From assembly GCA_040954595.2 (NCBI GenBank), contig CM082582.2, positions 248,001 to 312,000 on the forward strand: DNA of 64,000 nucleotides, read 5' to 3'. Under the pieces are notes generated by a model. The model had not been told where the DNA came from, made no database searches, and saw only the letters and a program-made list of their open reading frames with translations. The stretch's first letter is position 1; every line of letters begins with the position of its first letter. This document shows, one piece after another, positions 24,297 through 35,136 of this stretch. The position numbers and the translations under genes were made by a program. Origin of the DNA: Balanoglossus misakiensis (taxonomy: Eukaryota; Hemichordata).

Positions 24297-24811
24297 CGTG
24301 AAAGAGTTCACTTTCAATGTCGCCGCTATCACTTTCTGAGTCACTTTCCTCTGAATCACCTAGTTCACCTATCACTTCATGCTCATCTTCTGGTTCACTG
24401 TCCTCATCCAAGTCATCCTCTTCATCCTCCTGCTCATCCTCCTCTTTGTCCCTCTCATGGTTTACTCTGAGACTTTCCAGAGTTGTTTGACACAGTTTCC
24501 GGCCAATGTGCGCTTCAACTATTTTCAGTTTGTCTTTTTTTCAGCATCTTTTTCTCTGTTGTCAATTTATGTATGTTCATGTACATGTCTAGGTCAAAAA
24601 CTTTCAGCTCACATAGTTCACTGTTTCTGTATATTGCCATGATACAGCCTGAAAATGTTATTTTTGTGATCAAAAGTGTACTTGTTGTCACCTGATCACA
24701 CAGAATAAAGACATGTTCGTATTCTATTTTATATACTTTACGGTCAATTCTGTTGTTTTTTGCTATAATTCCATACAAATCTGTTGTAAAAATTGTCCCC
24801 CCCCAAACCAT
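24297..24811 (-). pseudogene. Degraded coding fragment with highly acidic C-terminal tail, inside a MITE
   Basis: On the minus strand an open frame from about 24811 to 24515 (98 codons) encodes a mixed-composition segment with TTDLYGIIAKNNRID and YRNSELCELKVFDL. A 1-base change in an A7 run near 24540 shifts the frame. After it a second open stretch continues without stops to the nested MITE at 24297; it encodes ...VEAHIGRKLCQTTLESLRVN and then a very acidic tail of EEDEQEDEEDDLDED type followed by Ser/Asp/Glu repeats. Long stop-free translation across both parts, with protein-like composition, argues for real ancestral coding sequence. I cannot name the family. Either it is the tail of a gene from the autonomous transposon or a captured host exon. 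The GTAAGG at the MITE junction looks donor-like but partly comes from the insertion itself. Confidence 0.55.
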
Positions 24812-24918
24812 TGATTATAAAATTTGTCCCCCCCTAAAAACTGCTTTGTAAAAGTAAACCCCCCCCCCTGATTTCCACCGCCCCCCCCCCCTCCCTGTAA
24901 AAAACGAATGCTCCCTTA

Positions 24919-26690
24919 CCAATCAGAAACAGCCTTCCAAGACTGCGTAGCGCTCTTGTAAAGTTATTTTTGATTGTTCAAATTCTTTACCATGTCACTG
25001 CTGGCATACAACAATTCATATGACCCAGCAACTTTGTATAGATGCACTGACATCAATGATATGCCTTCCAAAGCGCCACACATAGTGTAATTACACATGT
25101 TTCATGCTACTGACACGCTCTACCTTTTACCAGGTTCATACACGAAAAAAATTGAGAGGCTATTTGCCTATGGTAAACACAGAGCATTAATCGTTTGAGT
25201 CGCCTTGTGTTCACACACACAAAGTTTATGTATATGCGCTGAGGCTCAGTCCCAAAGACAATGGATTGCAGAGAGGTTTTAATCCTTACACCGGATCAGG
25301 TCTGACGGGAAAAGCCGTCTCAAATCTAAGCCGTTTCAGAACCACTATACACCGTCCACACATGTTTTTTTAAGACAGTATGTGATCTGAGACGTTTCAG
25401 AACCGTCTTAATGGTGTGTGTGACCCCCATATTAGACAACTTAGACAATATTATCCGAAAATAAATATTAGACAAAATCATCCGATAATAAATATTAGCT
25501 CAGTCTATGTCCTGGCGCATTTCATCAGGACAATAAAATACATAACAAAAGCCCTCACTACGCACCCACTCGACTTTTTGCCGGTAAAGCAACTTTTACA
25601 TGCAGGAGAATTCCACTGGATGAAAATCTGTAACATTTAGCTTTATTTTCAGTATTTTAATTTTGTGTAAAAATTGCAATTTCTTGTTTTACTCCAAACA
25701 TCACTTTAATATACATGTAGTACCAAATACTCAAATCATTAACATTGCTTGTGTATGTGTAACGGCCATTGTTATCACTGTTGACAAATGAATTCTAGTT
25801 CGGACATGAATTTAAATTTTACACAATAATAATACTGAATATGCACATACATGAAGTGTTGATAAGCTAAACTCTGGATATTTTGTCATGTTTCTGGAGT
25901 TTATACTAGAAACCGCAGCAGATACACAGAGCAATATTACTGAAAACATAGTGAAAAGTTGGAGCTAATGGAGCAGACAGCGTATTGTTCAGTGCTTGCG
26001 TGCCTTTGACTAAGATTATTATTATGTAAATATCACCAACATGTTTTTCATGAATTTCTAGAAATATAGAAATAAATACACTTGACTTATTTTGTCATTT
26101 TTTCCTTGCAAACTCCATTGTCATTGAATGTACGTACATGCGTAAACACACCACTGCTTTAAAACAAAAAGGTGATGGGTTTCGTATTTATTGCGTTGTA
26201 TTCAATTGAACGGACATTTTTTTGGGTGGGGGCGGGGAGGTTCATTATTTCACAGCTTTCCCGAATAGACTTCTTAGTGCGCCCTCTTGTGGTGACGTGT
26301 CTTCTGATAATCGGCCAGATAAAACAAATCATTGAAGTGTACCATCACTCTCATCACAAAATCCGCCATCGTTCCCGTTTTTAGATAAACATTCACTGTT
26401 TCGCCCTTTGGTGAAACACGTTAGGAAAATGTATTTTGAGAATAGTATTTCCCTTTCGACATTGATACATTTTGTCAACTGATTGGACCGAGTAAATTGT
26501 TTGAAACGTAGGGCCCTATGGAGTGTTCGGATTTTAACTTCCTTCAGACCCAAGCCCCAGAGAGGAAGAAAAGCGCACGTTCTCATGTATGACACTATAA
26601 TATACCTCATGCTAATACTGTGTTGCGATTCGCCAGAATCGGTCTCGTGATAGGAAAATAGAATCGACTATGAACCGCTAGGGAAATAGC
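24919..26690. other. Unassigned sequence with one diverged dispersed repeat
   Basis: No gene recognised. A segment at about 25745-25990 (GTGTATGTGTAACGGCCATT, AATGAATTCTAGTTC.GAC, TACTGAAAACA.AGTGAAAAGTT) is related, with indels, to about 30910-31100, so it is a dispersed repeat or old duplication in direct orientation. Confidence 0.5.
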
Positions 26691-26696
26691 AGAAAA

Positions 26697-26771
26697 AATA
26701 TAAACCGGTCACGTGACCAGCGTGAGTGTGCAGACTCGGTTACGTCAATCAGCGTCGCGTCGTCTGACACA
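26697..26771 (+). promoter_or_regulatory. Candidate promoter with 12-bp CACGTG palindrome
   Basis: The ATATAAACC at about 26698-26706 is TATA-like. GGTCACGTGACC (26707-26718) is a perfect palindrome containing GTCACGTGAC, the extended E-box bound by USF/MiT-TFE type bHLH-zip factors. A TTACGTCAAT at about 26739-26748 resembles a CRE. An ATG in good context (ACACAATGG) follows at 26772. The site combination and local CpG content are seen; promoter function is inference. Confidence 0.4.
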
Positions 26772-26858
26772 ATGGCCACCGCGGAAGATGTCGTCTGCCA
26801 ACCTCAAGAGAAGATTTTCCCAGCTGTTAGCATGACGTTTATTATAAAACACCTATAG
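26772..26858 (+). CDS. Short ATG frame downstream of the candidate promoter, possible truncated first exon
   Basis: A frame starting MATAEDVVCQPQEKIFPAVS and closing at a TAG (26856-26858) inside the adjoining palindromic MITE. The start has an A at -3 and a G at +4. No consensus 5' splice site was seen before the stop, so either the exon was cut by the MITE or it is a chance frame. No homology recognised. Confidence 0.2.
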   Translation: MATAEDVVCQPQEKIFPAVSMTFIIKHL

Positions 26859-27050
26859 CCTGGCCTATATTCGGGCCATAGCAGCCGTTTTTACCCCCTC
26901 GTAACTGTGAGTTACCAGAATCATATGCTATTTCCCTCGGCCTGCGGCCTCGGGAAATAGCATGTGATTCTGGTAACTCACAGCCCCTCGGGTGTAATAA
27001 ACGGCCGCTATGGCCCTCATGACAAGGCAATAGGTGTTCATTATAACACT
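26836..27050. mobile_element. Palindromic MITE (~215 bp)
   Basis: The sequence is an almost complete palindrome centred near 26944. TTATAAAACACCTATAGCC on the left pairs with GGCAATAGGTGTTCATTATAA on the right. GGGCCATAGCAGCCGTTT pairs with AAACGGCCGCTATGGCCC. CTGTGAGTTACCAGAATCAT pairs with ATGTGATTCTGGTAACTCAC. Arms are about 105 bp with few mismatches. No coding capacity. The terminal TA-rich sequence prevents exact definition of a target duplication. Confidence 0.82.
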
Positions 27051-27053
27051 GTC

Positions 27054-27956
27054 CACTTTTTATCACCCGTGGGAAGGTTAGGCCTACATCAGCCACGTTG
27101 AGCAAGTCGGATATCCAAAGACCAGACAAGCCGCATATAACAACAGCATTGCTTTACTTTTTTCAAGCTAGGCCACCACCCTATATGCAGTAAAACAGGC
27201 ATAGGCAGTAACATTCTCTATCAATCGATTACTCAGATTTTACAGAGGAAAAAACGTTCACAAAAACAAATAAAAATCAACTTGAATTTGTATTTCCAAC
27301 TTCTTGCACCACGCAAACATAGCCCGACCCATATGAAAACGAAATGTGTTTATTTTATGAGGCCCAATTATTTATGCCTAAATTGTTCATGATGTACGCT
27401 ATAAGCTACAAGCGATGGAAGTTCACTTCAAACCGACCGCCATAATATGACGTACGGCAAGGAAATACCGCCCCAACGCTACGTAAAAAGTATCAGTTAT
27501 ACTAGTACTTTGTTTATTCACAGTTTCGAGTACCACGGGTTTAACGGTTTTGGACAGCGTAATCTTTTCCGACTAGCTTCCAAATAAACTGATAAACTAA
27601 ATCCAAGAGTTCGTGTCGACCTGAAAATTTCCGGACCCGGTGAAGAAAAAAGATGGAAACTTTTTTAAGATAAAAAGGTGGACTGCGGAGGTCTTTCACG
27701 AAACTTAGACTCTTATCACAGGGCGCGGCTAGTGATATTTTGCGAAACAGTGAAACGGCGAAACAGCTTTAATAAAGTAGTCAGAAAAATTAATCTACTG
27801 ACGTAATATTCCCTTGGAATGCACGATTTTTGTGGGGGGGGGGGGGATCGTGAAATTGCCGGGAATTGCCGGGGATCGCCCACTTGAAACATCAGCATGG
27901 GTCGATTATGTTAGATCTCAATGTTAGTGTTCTAAACTCGCTGTGGTTTTCCTGGG
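27054..27956. other. Unassigned sequence
   Basis: No gene recognised. A G-run lies at 27834-27846. Confidence 0.4.
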
Positions 27957-28165
27957 CCCAGTGATTTATTCAGGGATTTGATACAAAAAGTTGTCGGTCA
28001 GCCATTTTTCTTCTTCTGCCTTTCTCTTACCCTTACTAAGCTTGAGTGTTCCGGTTAGAATCATATCGGTAAGAGAAAGACAGAAGAGCTGACATACAAC
28101 AAACTTATTCAGTTTCTATCATATAAATATTTCTCCACTTTCTCTGAATAAATCGCTGTGCTGGG
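27957..28165. mobile_element. Palindromic MITE-like element (~209 bp)
   Basis: The outer inverted repeat CCCAGTGATTTATTCAG (27957-27973) pairs with CTGAATAAATCGCTGTGCTGGG at the right end (about 28144-28165). The inner inverted repeat GTCAGCC...CTTCTGCCTTTCTCTTACC pairs with GGTAAGAGAAAGACAGAAGAGCTGAC around a ~30-base centre. The pairing is interrupted by an extra ~30 bases in the right arm. No coding capacity. Confidence 0.7.
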
Positions 28166-28300
28166 ACATGTTTTAAAAATCATGTAGGCCTACACTATTC
28201 ATGCCAATAAACTGCTACATATACATATTCCGTTCCGTCTGTTCCGCAAATTTATAGTGTAAGTCGCGCGCACACACGACTCTACCACTAGTAGCCTACC

Positions 28301-28680
28301 AAGTGACCAGTGCAACTACTACACCAATCTCATAGAGGAAAATTCCAAAAATCAGAAATCTTTATTCCGGACAATTTCAACATTGTTCAGCAACTCAAGA
28401 CAGCTTCCAAATCATACGTCAACTACGGAACATTTAGATCGGTTCAACCAGTATTTTATTCAGAAAATTGATGACATACGTCACCACAAGATCACCACCA
28501 GTCAACCATCACATGTTCGTTTTGGAGTGCCACAGGGTTCAGTTCTTGGCCCACTATGGTAATGCATTACTGTATGGTCTACCAGAAAGCAGTCGGAACC
28601 TTCTACAACGCACACAAAATACAGCTGCAAGAATCATATCTCGGTCCAGGAAGTCTGCCAATATAACGCCAGTGTTTTTA
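28301..28680 (+). pseudogene. Internally deleted L2-like LINE ORF2 fossil
   Basis: A stop-free stretch from about 28301 encodes YYTNLIEENSKNQKSLFRTI and then HLDRFNQYFIQKIDDIR, the inter-domain region between endonuclease and reverse transcriptase in L2-like elements. It jumps directly to VRFGVPQGSVLGP (reverse transcriptase motif) and hits a stop at about 28560. In another frame it resumes with ALLYGLPESS..LLQRTQNTAARIISRS, the region downstream of the catalytic YADD. The LDLSAAFD-type and YADD segments are both missing, so at least two internal deletions and a frameshift occurred. It resembles the element at 14812-16040 (GLPKYSINRIQRVQNIAARI). Confidence 0.85.
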
Positions 28681-28835
28681 GTAGTTTTATAATTTTATTG
28701 GTATTTCAAAAATGTTGTCCTGTTTTTGTTTTTTTTTGTCTTGGAAGTCCACAAACAGAATTTATTACATTTTCTCAGTGTGAATCTCATTAGAACGACT
28801 TGAAAGTCCACAACAAAACATGTTTTTCCACTGAA

Positions 28836-28966
28836 ATGAGCAGGGTCTAGCATGGCTGTGGAAACGCGGCTGCACCGTTGGAGGTTGGGATATACTGTTG
28901 TACCACCCCCACCCATATCCTAACCCCCAATGGTGCAGCTGCGTTTACAAAGCTAGGTCTAGCAGC
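28836..28966. repeat. Imperfect palindrome, ~50-bp arms
   Basis: Left arm GTCTAGCATGGCTGTGGAAACGCGGCTGCACC...GGTTGGGATAT (about 28844-28892; split here only for length) pairs with the right arm ATATCCTAACCCCC...GCAGCTGCGTTTACAAAGC..GGTCTAGC (about 28914-28963). The loop is ~20 bases. Probably a small MITE or foldback remnant. Confidence 0.75.
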
Positions 28967-31384
28967 CTACCTCCAGGTTCAGACAATATCTCCGACCTGA
29001 GGTGAAGCAGGTTACAGAATTTGCGCCACCAACGGCAGTTTCTGATTTCCACCAACTATTGATATATACTGGTATGAGTGCAACCAACTTGATTCAATTA
29101 GTCTGTTGCCGCCCCCCCCCACACTTTTTGAACACTGTTGACAATACACTCATGAAAGGGGTGAGGTATGGGCCCATAATGTGTTTTGCATTGCTGTGAA
29201 TGGAATTTTGTATCGAATGACATTGGCATTTATCCCCAAATCATTTACTATTTTGTCCATTGCCAACAGATGCCCGCGTTCACAGTTTTGAGAATTTTTA
29301 CCTCCTGCAATATATATTTTGCCGAATTTGAGAGCAATCTCTGTTGCGAGGCAGTTGCATGAAACCTTCTCCCGTCTGAACTAGATGCCAATAAGAGAGG
29401 GTTTTTAGTCACAATGGTCACTTCTGACAAAAGGAACTATTTGTCTGGAAATGAGTTTACAGTGGCAATTCACTAAAATCTCAGTGAGCATAACTGCAGT
29501 TATAGAATTTTAACCAAGCGTATGTTTTCATATCAATGAAAAATACCAGAATGTAAAGGTCATGAGATGGTCACGAAAATGACATAATTGTTCAAGACTA
29601 GAGGATAGCAATGTAAAAAGACAATGCGCCATGGAGTATATTAGTAAGTAACTATTTATTTATTTAAAACAAACCAAGCTTAGTTTTACCAGTTTTAATT
29701 TGAGGAAACAAATATTTTGTAAAAAGATGAACAAATATTTTTCTGACATCACTATTGTCGACAAGCCTCTTGCTTTTCACATCCCTCCAGTTCCAATCCA
29801 AGATCACATGGCCAAGTGTGACAGGGCGATCAACGTATAGGCCTTAGTATCATTCTAAGAGGGTTAGCAGCTTTCATTATGATGGGGCATGTGATTCAGG
29901 TCCCCCCCCCATCTACCTTAGCTGAGCTTTGGATCGCTTCGCCAAAGTTTATATGACAAGGGTGTTAGACCATTCCTTTAACATTAGGCTAGCTATATCG
30001 TTTATATGCCTTAATGAATTAATTAATATGACTGACTGACGAACTGACTGACTGACTGACTGAATGAATGAATGAATCAATCAATCACCCGACATGGCCT
30101 GGAAGGATTCACCCCCTGTTGAGATGTTGGCACCCCCTAGCAAATTGTCATGGGTGGGGTGGTCAGTGGCCCTTAAAATGATGTCACTCACATGATAGAG
30201 ATATTAATTACATAACTCTTTTCCAGAGTGTGCTCTATTTACACTCTGCACTATATTCAGGTACATGTGTAATGATATTTCAATTACTTTTGGAATCACA
30301 GGACAGTAGAAAGGTTGATTGAACAAAGGATTTGAAATTCACTCACCATGTATTGGAACAGCTCTTACAGACATCACATCATCATTCAACGCTAAATCTT
30401 CGTAACTGTTACATACTGTTAATATAAATATAATTACTTTTCTTTAAATATCATCCAAATATTACAATGTTTCTAGCAATTTCATAAACTGCATTAATAT
30501 AATACTGTGTGTATGATATATACTTTGTGGATAGGATACAGATCTTTGCTTATTACCAAGAATATAACACCATGTGTTTGGATTTTAAATGCAGTTCGGA
30601 GCTGACTGTGTTGCATTTTGACTGCAAAATTAAAATATTTAGTTACATTTCCTTGCATTTAGTGTTGAAAATGTCACTTTTAGCTTTAAAATGAGCACTG
30701 ATATCTATGGAACTAGGAGAATCGTGCTTTCTATTCTACAACAAACAATATTTACATTTAATCAAACAACAGGAGGATATTTGACAGTCAATCAATAAAT
30801 ATAACATACATATGAGTTGCATGTACAAAACTAGACACATGTATGTATGTGATATTTAAAGAGACATTAACTGTAACACATGCTCTACCCAGAACTCCAC
30901 TTGTCAACATAACCTGTATGTGTGTAACGGCTATTGAAATGAATTCTAGTCCAGACTTGACTTCAAATTTAGAATAACAATACTGACTAGACACACCTAT
31001 ATTTCATCATGATTCAGGGATTTGAACAAGACACTGCAGTAAATACTTAAAACAAAAATACTGAAAACAAAGTGAAAAGTTACAGCTTATGAAGCTTGAA
31101 ATATGTTCAGACACAAGTAGAACAGGCAATGAAAACACATTATTAACATTGGGAAAAACACCCAAAGTTACATGTACTACCGGTATCTCTTTAGTGACAA
31201 AGATGCAACTAAACTAGCATGTATTGTACAACCAATAGTGAAAAGAGTTGAAATGTACATACCAATCTAGGTGGTCCATAGTAGGTCACTTTCTTTGCTG
31301 TGCCTATGTCTCTCAGTGTCAGTGTTAAACCTGTCATAAGACAAACCAAATGATTTATATACATGAATATTCAAATGATGTATT
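28967..31384. other. Unassigned sequence with a short microsatellite and a dispersed repeat
   Basis: (GACT)n/(GAAT)n/(CAAT)n tract at about 30030-30086. About 30910-31100 is a diverged direct copy of about 25745-25990. A C-run lies at 29110-29119 and another at 29901-29909. No gene supported. Confidence 0.45.
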
Positions 31385-31626
31385 CCTTGGCTGTATTGAC
31401 AAACACACTGTCTACATTCTTGAATACTAGTGTGTTACGTATTGACAGCCAAGATTATACACATGATGACTGACAATGAGGGCAACATTGTATTTTTGAT
31501 GATCGAGGGCGCTGCTAGTCACAACTAAAACAGACTGTTTTGGTGTGACTTGCAGTCCTGAGGTCATCAAAAATACACTGTTGCCCGAATATGTCAGTCA
31601 TCATGTGTTGTATAACACACCAAAAA
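31385..31626. mobile_element. Compound inverted repeat, MITE-like
   Basis: Two stems. The first pairs CTTGGCTGTATTGACAAACA (about 31388) with TGTGTTACGTATTGACAGCC (about 31431). The second and longer one pairs ACACATGATGACTGACA..GGGCAACA..GTATTTTTGATGA (about 31458-31502) with its complement ending at about 31616, closing on AACTAAAACAGACTGTTTTG. Arms of the second stem are about 75 bp. No open frame. Confidence 0.7.
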
Positions 31627-32080
31627 CGTAATTATATCAAGACGGGGCAACAGTACTGGGCAGAAACCGATCGAACTGATGCCCTAGGGAACAGTTCGAA
31701 ATGACTTAGGTCACATGACGAATCACGATCGAGGGTTCGCTGCATGGTGTGTTATAAACTACTTTGTCACACTCCGGGCACGCTGGGAGTGTGGGATCAA
31801 AGTGTGTAAACAAATCAATCCCACACACTCACTGAATCGAAGGCTGTATATGATGTGAGTGCTGATTGGTTGACAAAGTATTCTTTTGCTAACGCACACT
31901 AAATGTTATCCAATGGCACGATGTGTAATATAGGGACAGAGACTAAAACATGCCAGATGAAAGTTTCAGAGAAATTTATTCAATGTTTTTAACGAATTTG
32001 GATAATTTGTGACTGTGTGAGAAATAAGAGTTTGAGATTCTATTAGTCACATATATTTGTAATCAAATCTATGTCTGTTG
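31627..32080. other. Unassigned sequence
   Basis: No gene or repeat recognised. Confidence 0.4.
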
Positions 32081-32133
32081 TCATTTTATTAAACTTGGGT
32101 CATGGAAATATTATAAAACAAGTAACAAATGTT

Positions 32134-32390
32134 TTATTTCAATTGTACATTGTAACAAGGGTGAATATAATTTATTATCATTTCTGGAATGCTATTCCAC
32201 ACTGTGGGACCAACAAATTCGATTAAAGTCTGACCTAACCGATTGTTATATTTTGGAGGATGATAAATATTGTTATCTCTTGAATGACTGTGATAACCAT
32301 GTTCTATTAGGAAGTGTGTCAGGAACGAAAATAGCAGCCTGTAATTTGAATTGACTGTATATGAGATTAAATTGGATAGCTCGTCTCACG
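32134..32390 (-). pseudogene. 3'-terminal fragment of a LINE ORF2 (C-terminal domain)
   Basis: On the minus strand an open frame of about 85 codons ends at a TAA (32134-32136). It includes SHSRDNNIYHPP and FVGPTVWNSIPEMI, the RxxN...GP.(I/L/V)WNS(L/I)P signature found near the C-terminus of CR1/L2/jockey-type ORF2 proteins. The downstream minus-strand sequence has an AATAAA (complement of 32085-32090), a plausible 3' UTR signal. The upstream reading is lost at about 32395 where the satellite flank begins. This is a third LINE lineage or family in the window; the WNS block differs from the element at 14812. Confidence 0.7.
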
Positions 32391-32477
32391 CGCATGCGCG
32401 TAACTTCCCAGCAAATTTTCCGTTCGATGCATTCAAATAGTGGACTGCCTTCGCTTCCTTCCATATTTCATGCGCAG

Positions 32478-33240
32478 AGTATAGCGTTCGTTAGCAACGT
32501 TGATCAAGTCAGATTTCCTACGGCATGGCTTGGCTAAAGCCCTGGCACTTTAGAGCAGAAACACGCGTACAGAGACCACGTTGATCTACTCACATTTCCT
32601 TCGGCCTGGCACGGCTGATGCCCCGGCACTATATATAGGACACAGACTGGCGTAAGTTAACAACGGTAATCACGTCGGGTTTCCTACGGCCTGGCTCAGC
32701 TGAAGCCCCGGCACTCTAGAGCAGAAACAGGCGTACATCGACCACGTTGATCAAGTCAGATTTCCTACGGCGTGACTCGGCTGGTGCACCGGCTCTATAT
32801 GACACAGACTGGCGTAAGTTATCAACGGTGATTACGTCGGATTTCCTACGGCCTGGTTTAGCTGAAGCCCCGGCACTTAAGAGCGGAAACACGCGTACAT
32901 TGACCACAATGATCAAGTCAGATCTCCTACGGCCTGGCTCGACTAAAACCCCGGCACACCATGACAGACACTAGCGTTCGTTAGCAACGGTGATCAAGTC
33001 GGATTTCCTTCGGCCTGGCTCTGCAAAAGACCCGACACTCTAGTACAAAGACGTTGGCTAAGTCGGGCAAACCGAAGAGGGAAAGTCACAGCGGTTCAAC
33101 ACTTGACATTTGTTCGGGTAGGACTGCATTATTGCCTGTCAATTTATAGAGAAAGCCCGAATTTAACCAGGGCGTTTCAAACACCGACGTTAGTTGGGGG
33201 CACGGCCTGCAGTACTGCCGGGTAAGCTGACATCGGCGTA
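32478..33240. repeat. Satellite: proximal partial unit (81-bp block and linker only)
   Basis: The array begins at about 32478 within the 81-bp block (AGCGTTCGTTAGCAACGTTG) without a preceding AT-rich block. The 81-bp subrepeats run to about 33040, followed by the linker (GGGCAAACCGAAGAGGGAAA ... CTGCCGGGTAAGCTGACATC). Confidence 0.9.
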
Positions 33241-35136
33241 CCGCATATAATGTAGGGGGGGGGGGGGAACAGAACGGTTCAATACTACATTTATTAGATA
33301 TCAGCTAATTTTGGACAATCATCTAAAATCTAAATCATTTTTTCATATTTGGATATCTGATGATGTATGAAATTTCCATTATATGTAAAAATGGTGCTGA
33401 TTATAAAAAATGCACTCTGAATGAGCTGATTTAATACAAAATTGCGTTTTATTCGTTATTGCACCAAAAAGGTCATTTTTAGGCAAAACATTCTTTATTT
33501 TTTTTAATTCGGTGACCTGATCGTATATAAACAATTGCTTGTATGTTAAAAGTTTTGATGACTTTTCAAAGCAGTGACACTGGCGGCATTCAACACGAAA
33601 ATAACAATTTTAGCCACAATTTGGTCAAAATGGTAAATTTTTGAAAATTACAAAAAATACCTGTTTTATACATTTTCGGAAATCTGATGGAGTATAGAAT
33701 GCTCTTCGTATGTATATATCGATACAAATTCCACAAAAGACCGTGTAATTTGGCTCACTGCAGACAAAATTGCGTTTTACCAAATTTTCCTTGAAAATGT
33801 CATTTTTAGAAGAAAAAAAAAATAAAAAAACCTTTGTTCTTCGAATTTGGTGCCCTGATCATATATGACATGTTGATTGTATGTTAAAACTTTCGACCAC
33901 TCCAAAAATGCAGAGATATTGACGAAATTCAAGAAAAAATAGCCATTTTGGCCATATTTTGACAAAAATGGTAAATTTTTAAAAAATCATAAAAAATTAA
34001 CTCTTTTCTTCATTTTCGGAAATATTATGGAGCATGAAGTGTCGTTCTCTTGTAAAAAGTGCTGCAAATTCCAGAAAAGGTGGTATAATTTGAATCACCC
34101 AAGACAAAATTACCATTTTCGACTTTTTTTTGAAAAATTGTCTTTTTTACAAAATAAATAAGAATAAATTCTTTTCTTAGTTTCAAACGGGTAGAGATAC
34201 TTTCCACACGGGTTTTCTAACATTGAATTCCCGTTCATCAACTCAGATTTCCTACAGCATAAGTCGGCTAAAACCCTGACACTCTAGAGCAGAAACAGTT
34301 GCACACTGGTAACGTTGAACAAGTCGATTTTTCTACGGCCTGGCTCGGCTAAATCTCCGTCACAATATTACAGACACTAGCGTACGTTAGCAACGGTGAT
34401 CAAGTCAGATTTCCTACGGCATGGCTTGGATAAAGCCCCGGCACTCTAGAGCAGAAACACGCGTACAGAGACCACGTTGATCTACTCACATTTCCTTCGG
34501 CCTGGCACGGCTGATGCCCCGGCACTATATATAGGACACAGACTGGCGTAAGTTAACAACGGTAATCACGTCGGGTTTCCTACGGCCTGGCTCAGCTGAA
34601 GCCCCGGCACTCTAGAGCAGAAACACGCGTACATTGACCACGTTGATCAAGTCAGATTTCCTACGGCGTGACTCGGCTGGTGCACCGGCTCTATATGACA
34701 CAGACTGGCGTAAGTTATCAACGGTGATTACGTCGGATTTCCTACGGCCTGGTTTAGCTGAAGCCCCGGCACTTTAGAGCGGAAACACGCGTACATTGAC
34801 CACGATGATCAAGTCAGATCTCCTACGGCCTGGCTCGACTAAAACCCCGGCACACCATGACAGACACTAGCGTTCGTTAGCAACGGTGATCAAGTCGGAT
34901 TTCCTTCGGCCTGGCTCTGCAAAAGACCCGACACGATAGTACAAAGACGTTGGCTAAGTCGGGCAAACCGAAGAGGGAAAGTCACAACGGGTCAACACTC
35001 GACATTTGTTCGGGTAGGACTGCATTATTGCCTGTCAATTTATAGAGAAAGCCCGAATTTAACCAGGGCGCTTCAAACACCGACGTTAGTTGGGGGCACG
35101 GCCTGCAGTACTGCCGGGTAAGCTCACATCGGCGTA
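33241..35136. repeat. Satellite unit 1 (1896 bp, short variant)
   Basis: This unit is the reference for the internal structure. The three AT-rich subrepeats have homologous anchors at 33344 (CATATTTGGA), 33671 and 34011 (both CATTTTCGGA), 327 and 340 bp apart. The 81-bp subrepeats have CTAC/CTTC anchors at 34252, 34333, 34414, 34495, 34580, 34661, 34742, 34823 and 34904. The unit lacks one ~157-bp A/B dimer present in unit 2 (about 36345-36500), which accounts for its length. It carries the GAATGAGCTGATTTAATAC variant. Confidence 0.93.

Larger units (their letters stand above)
23304..24915. mobile_element. Harbinger-like MITE, family A, 1612 bp, carrying a nested MITE and a coding fragment
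   Basis: The left terminus GGGAGCATTCGTTTTTTACA (23304) and the right terminus ending in its complement (24915) match the element at 2609-3239. Both ends are flanked by TTA (23301-23303 and 24916-24918). The left ~180 bp and right ~110 bp are close to the short copy. Between them lie a complete family B MITE (23598-24293) and about 500 bp of degraded protein-coding sequence (24297-24811). It is therefore a longer relative of the 631-bp copy, either closer to the autonomous parent or enlarged by capture of host sequence. Confidence 0.88.
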
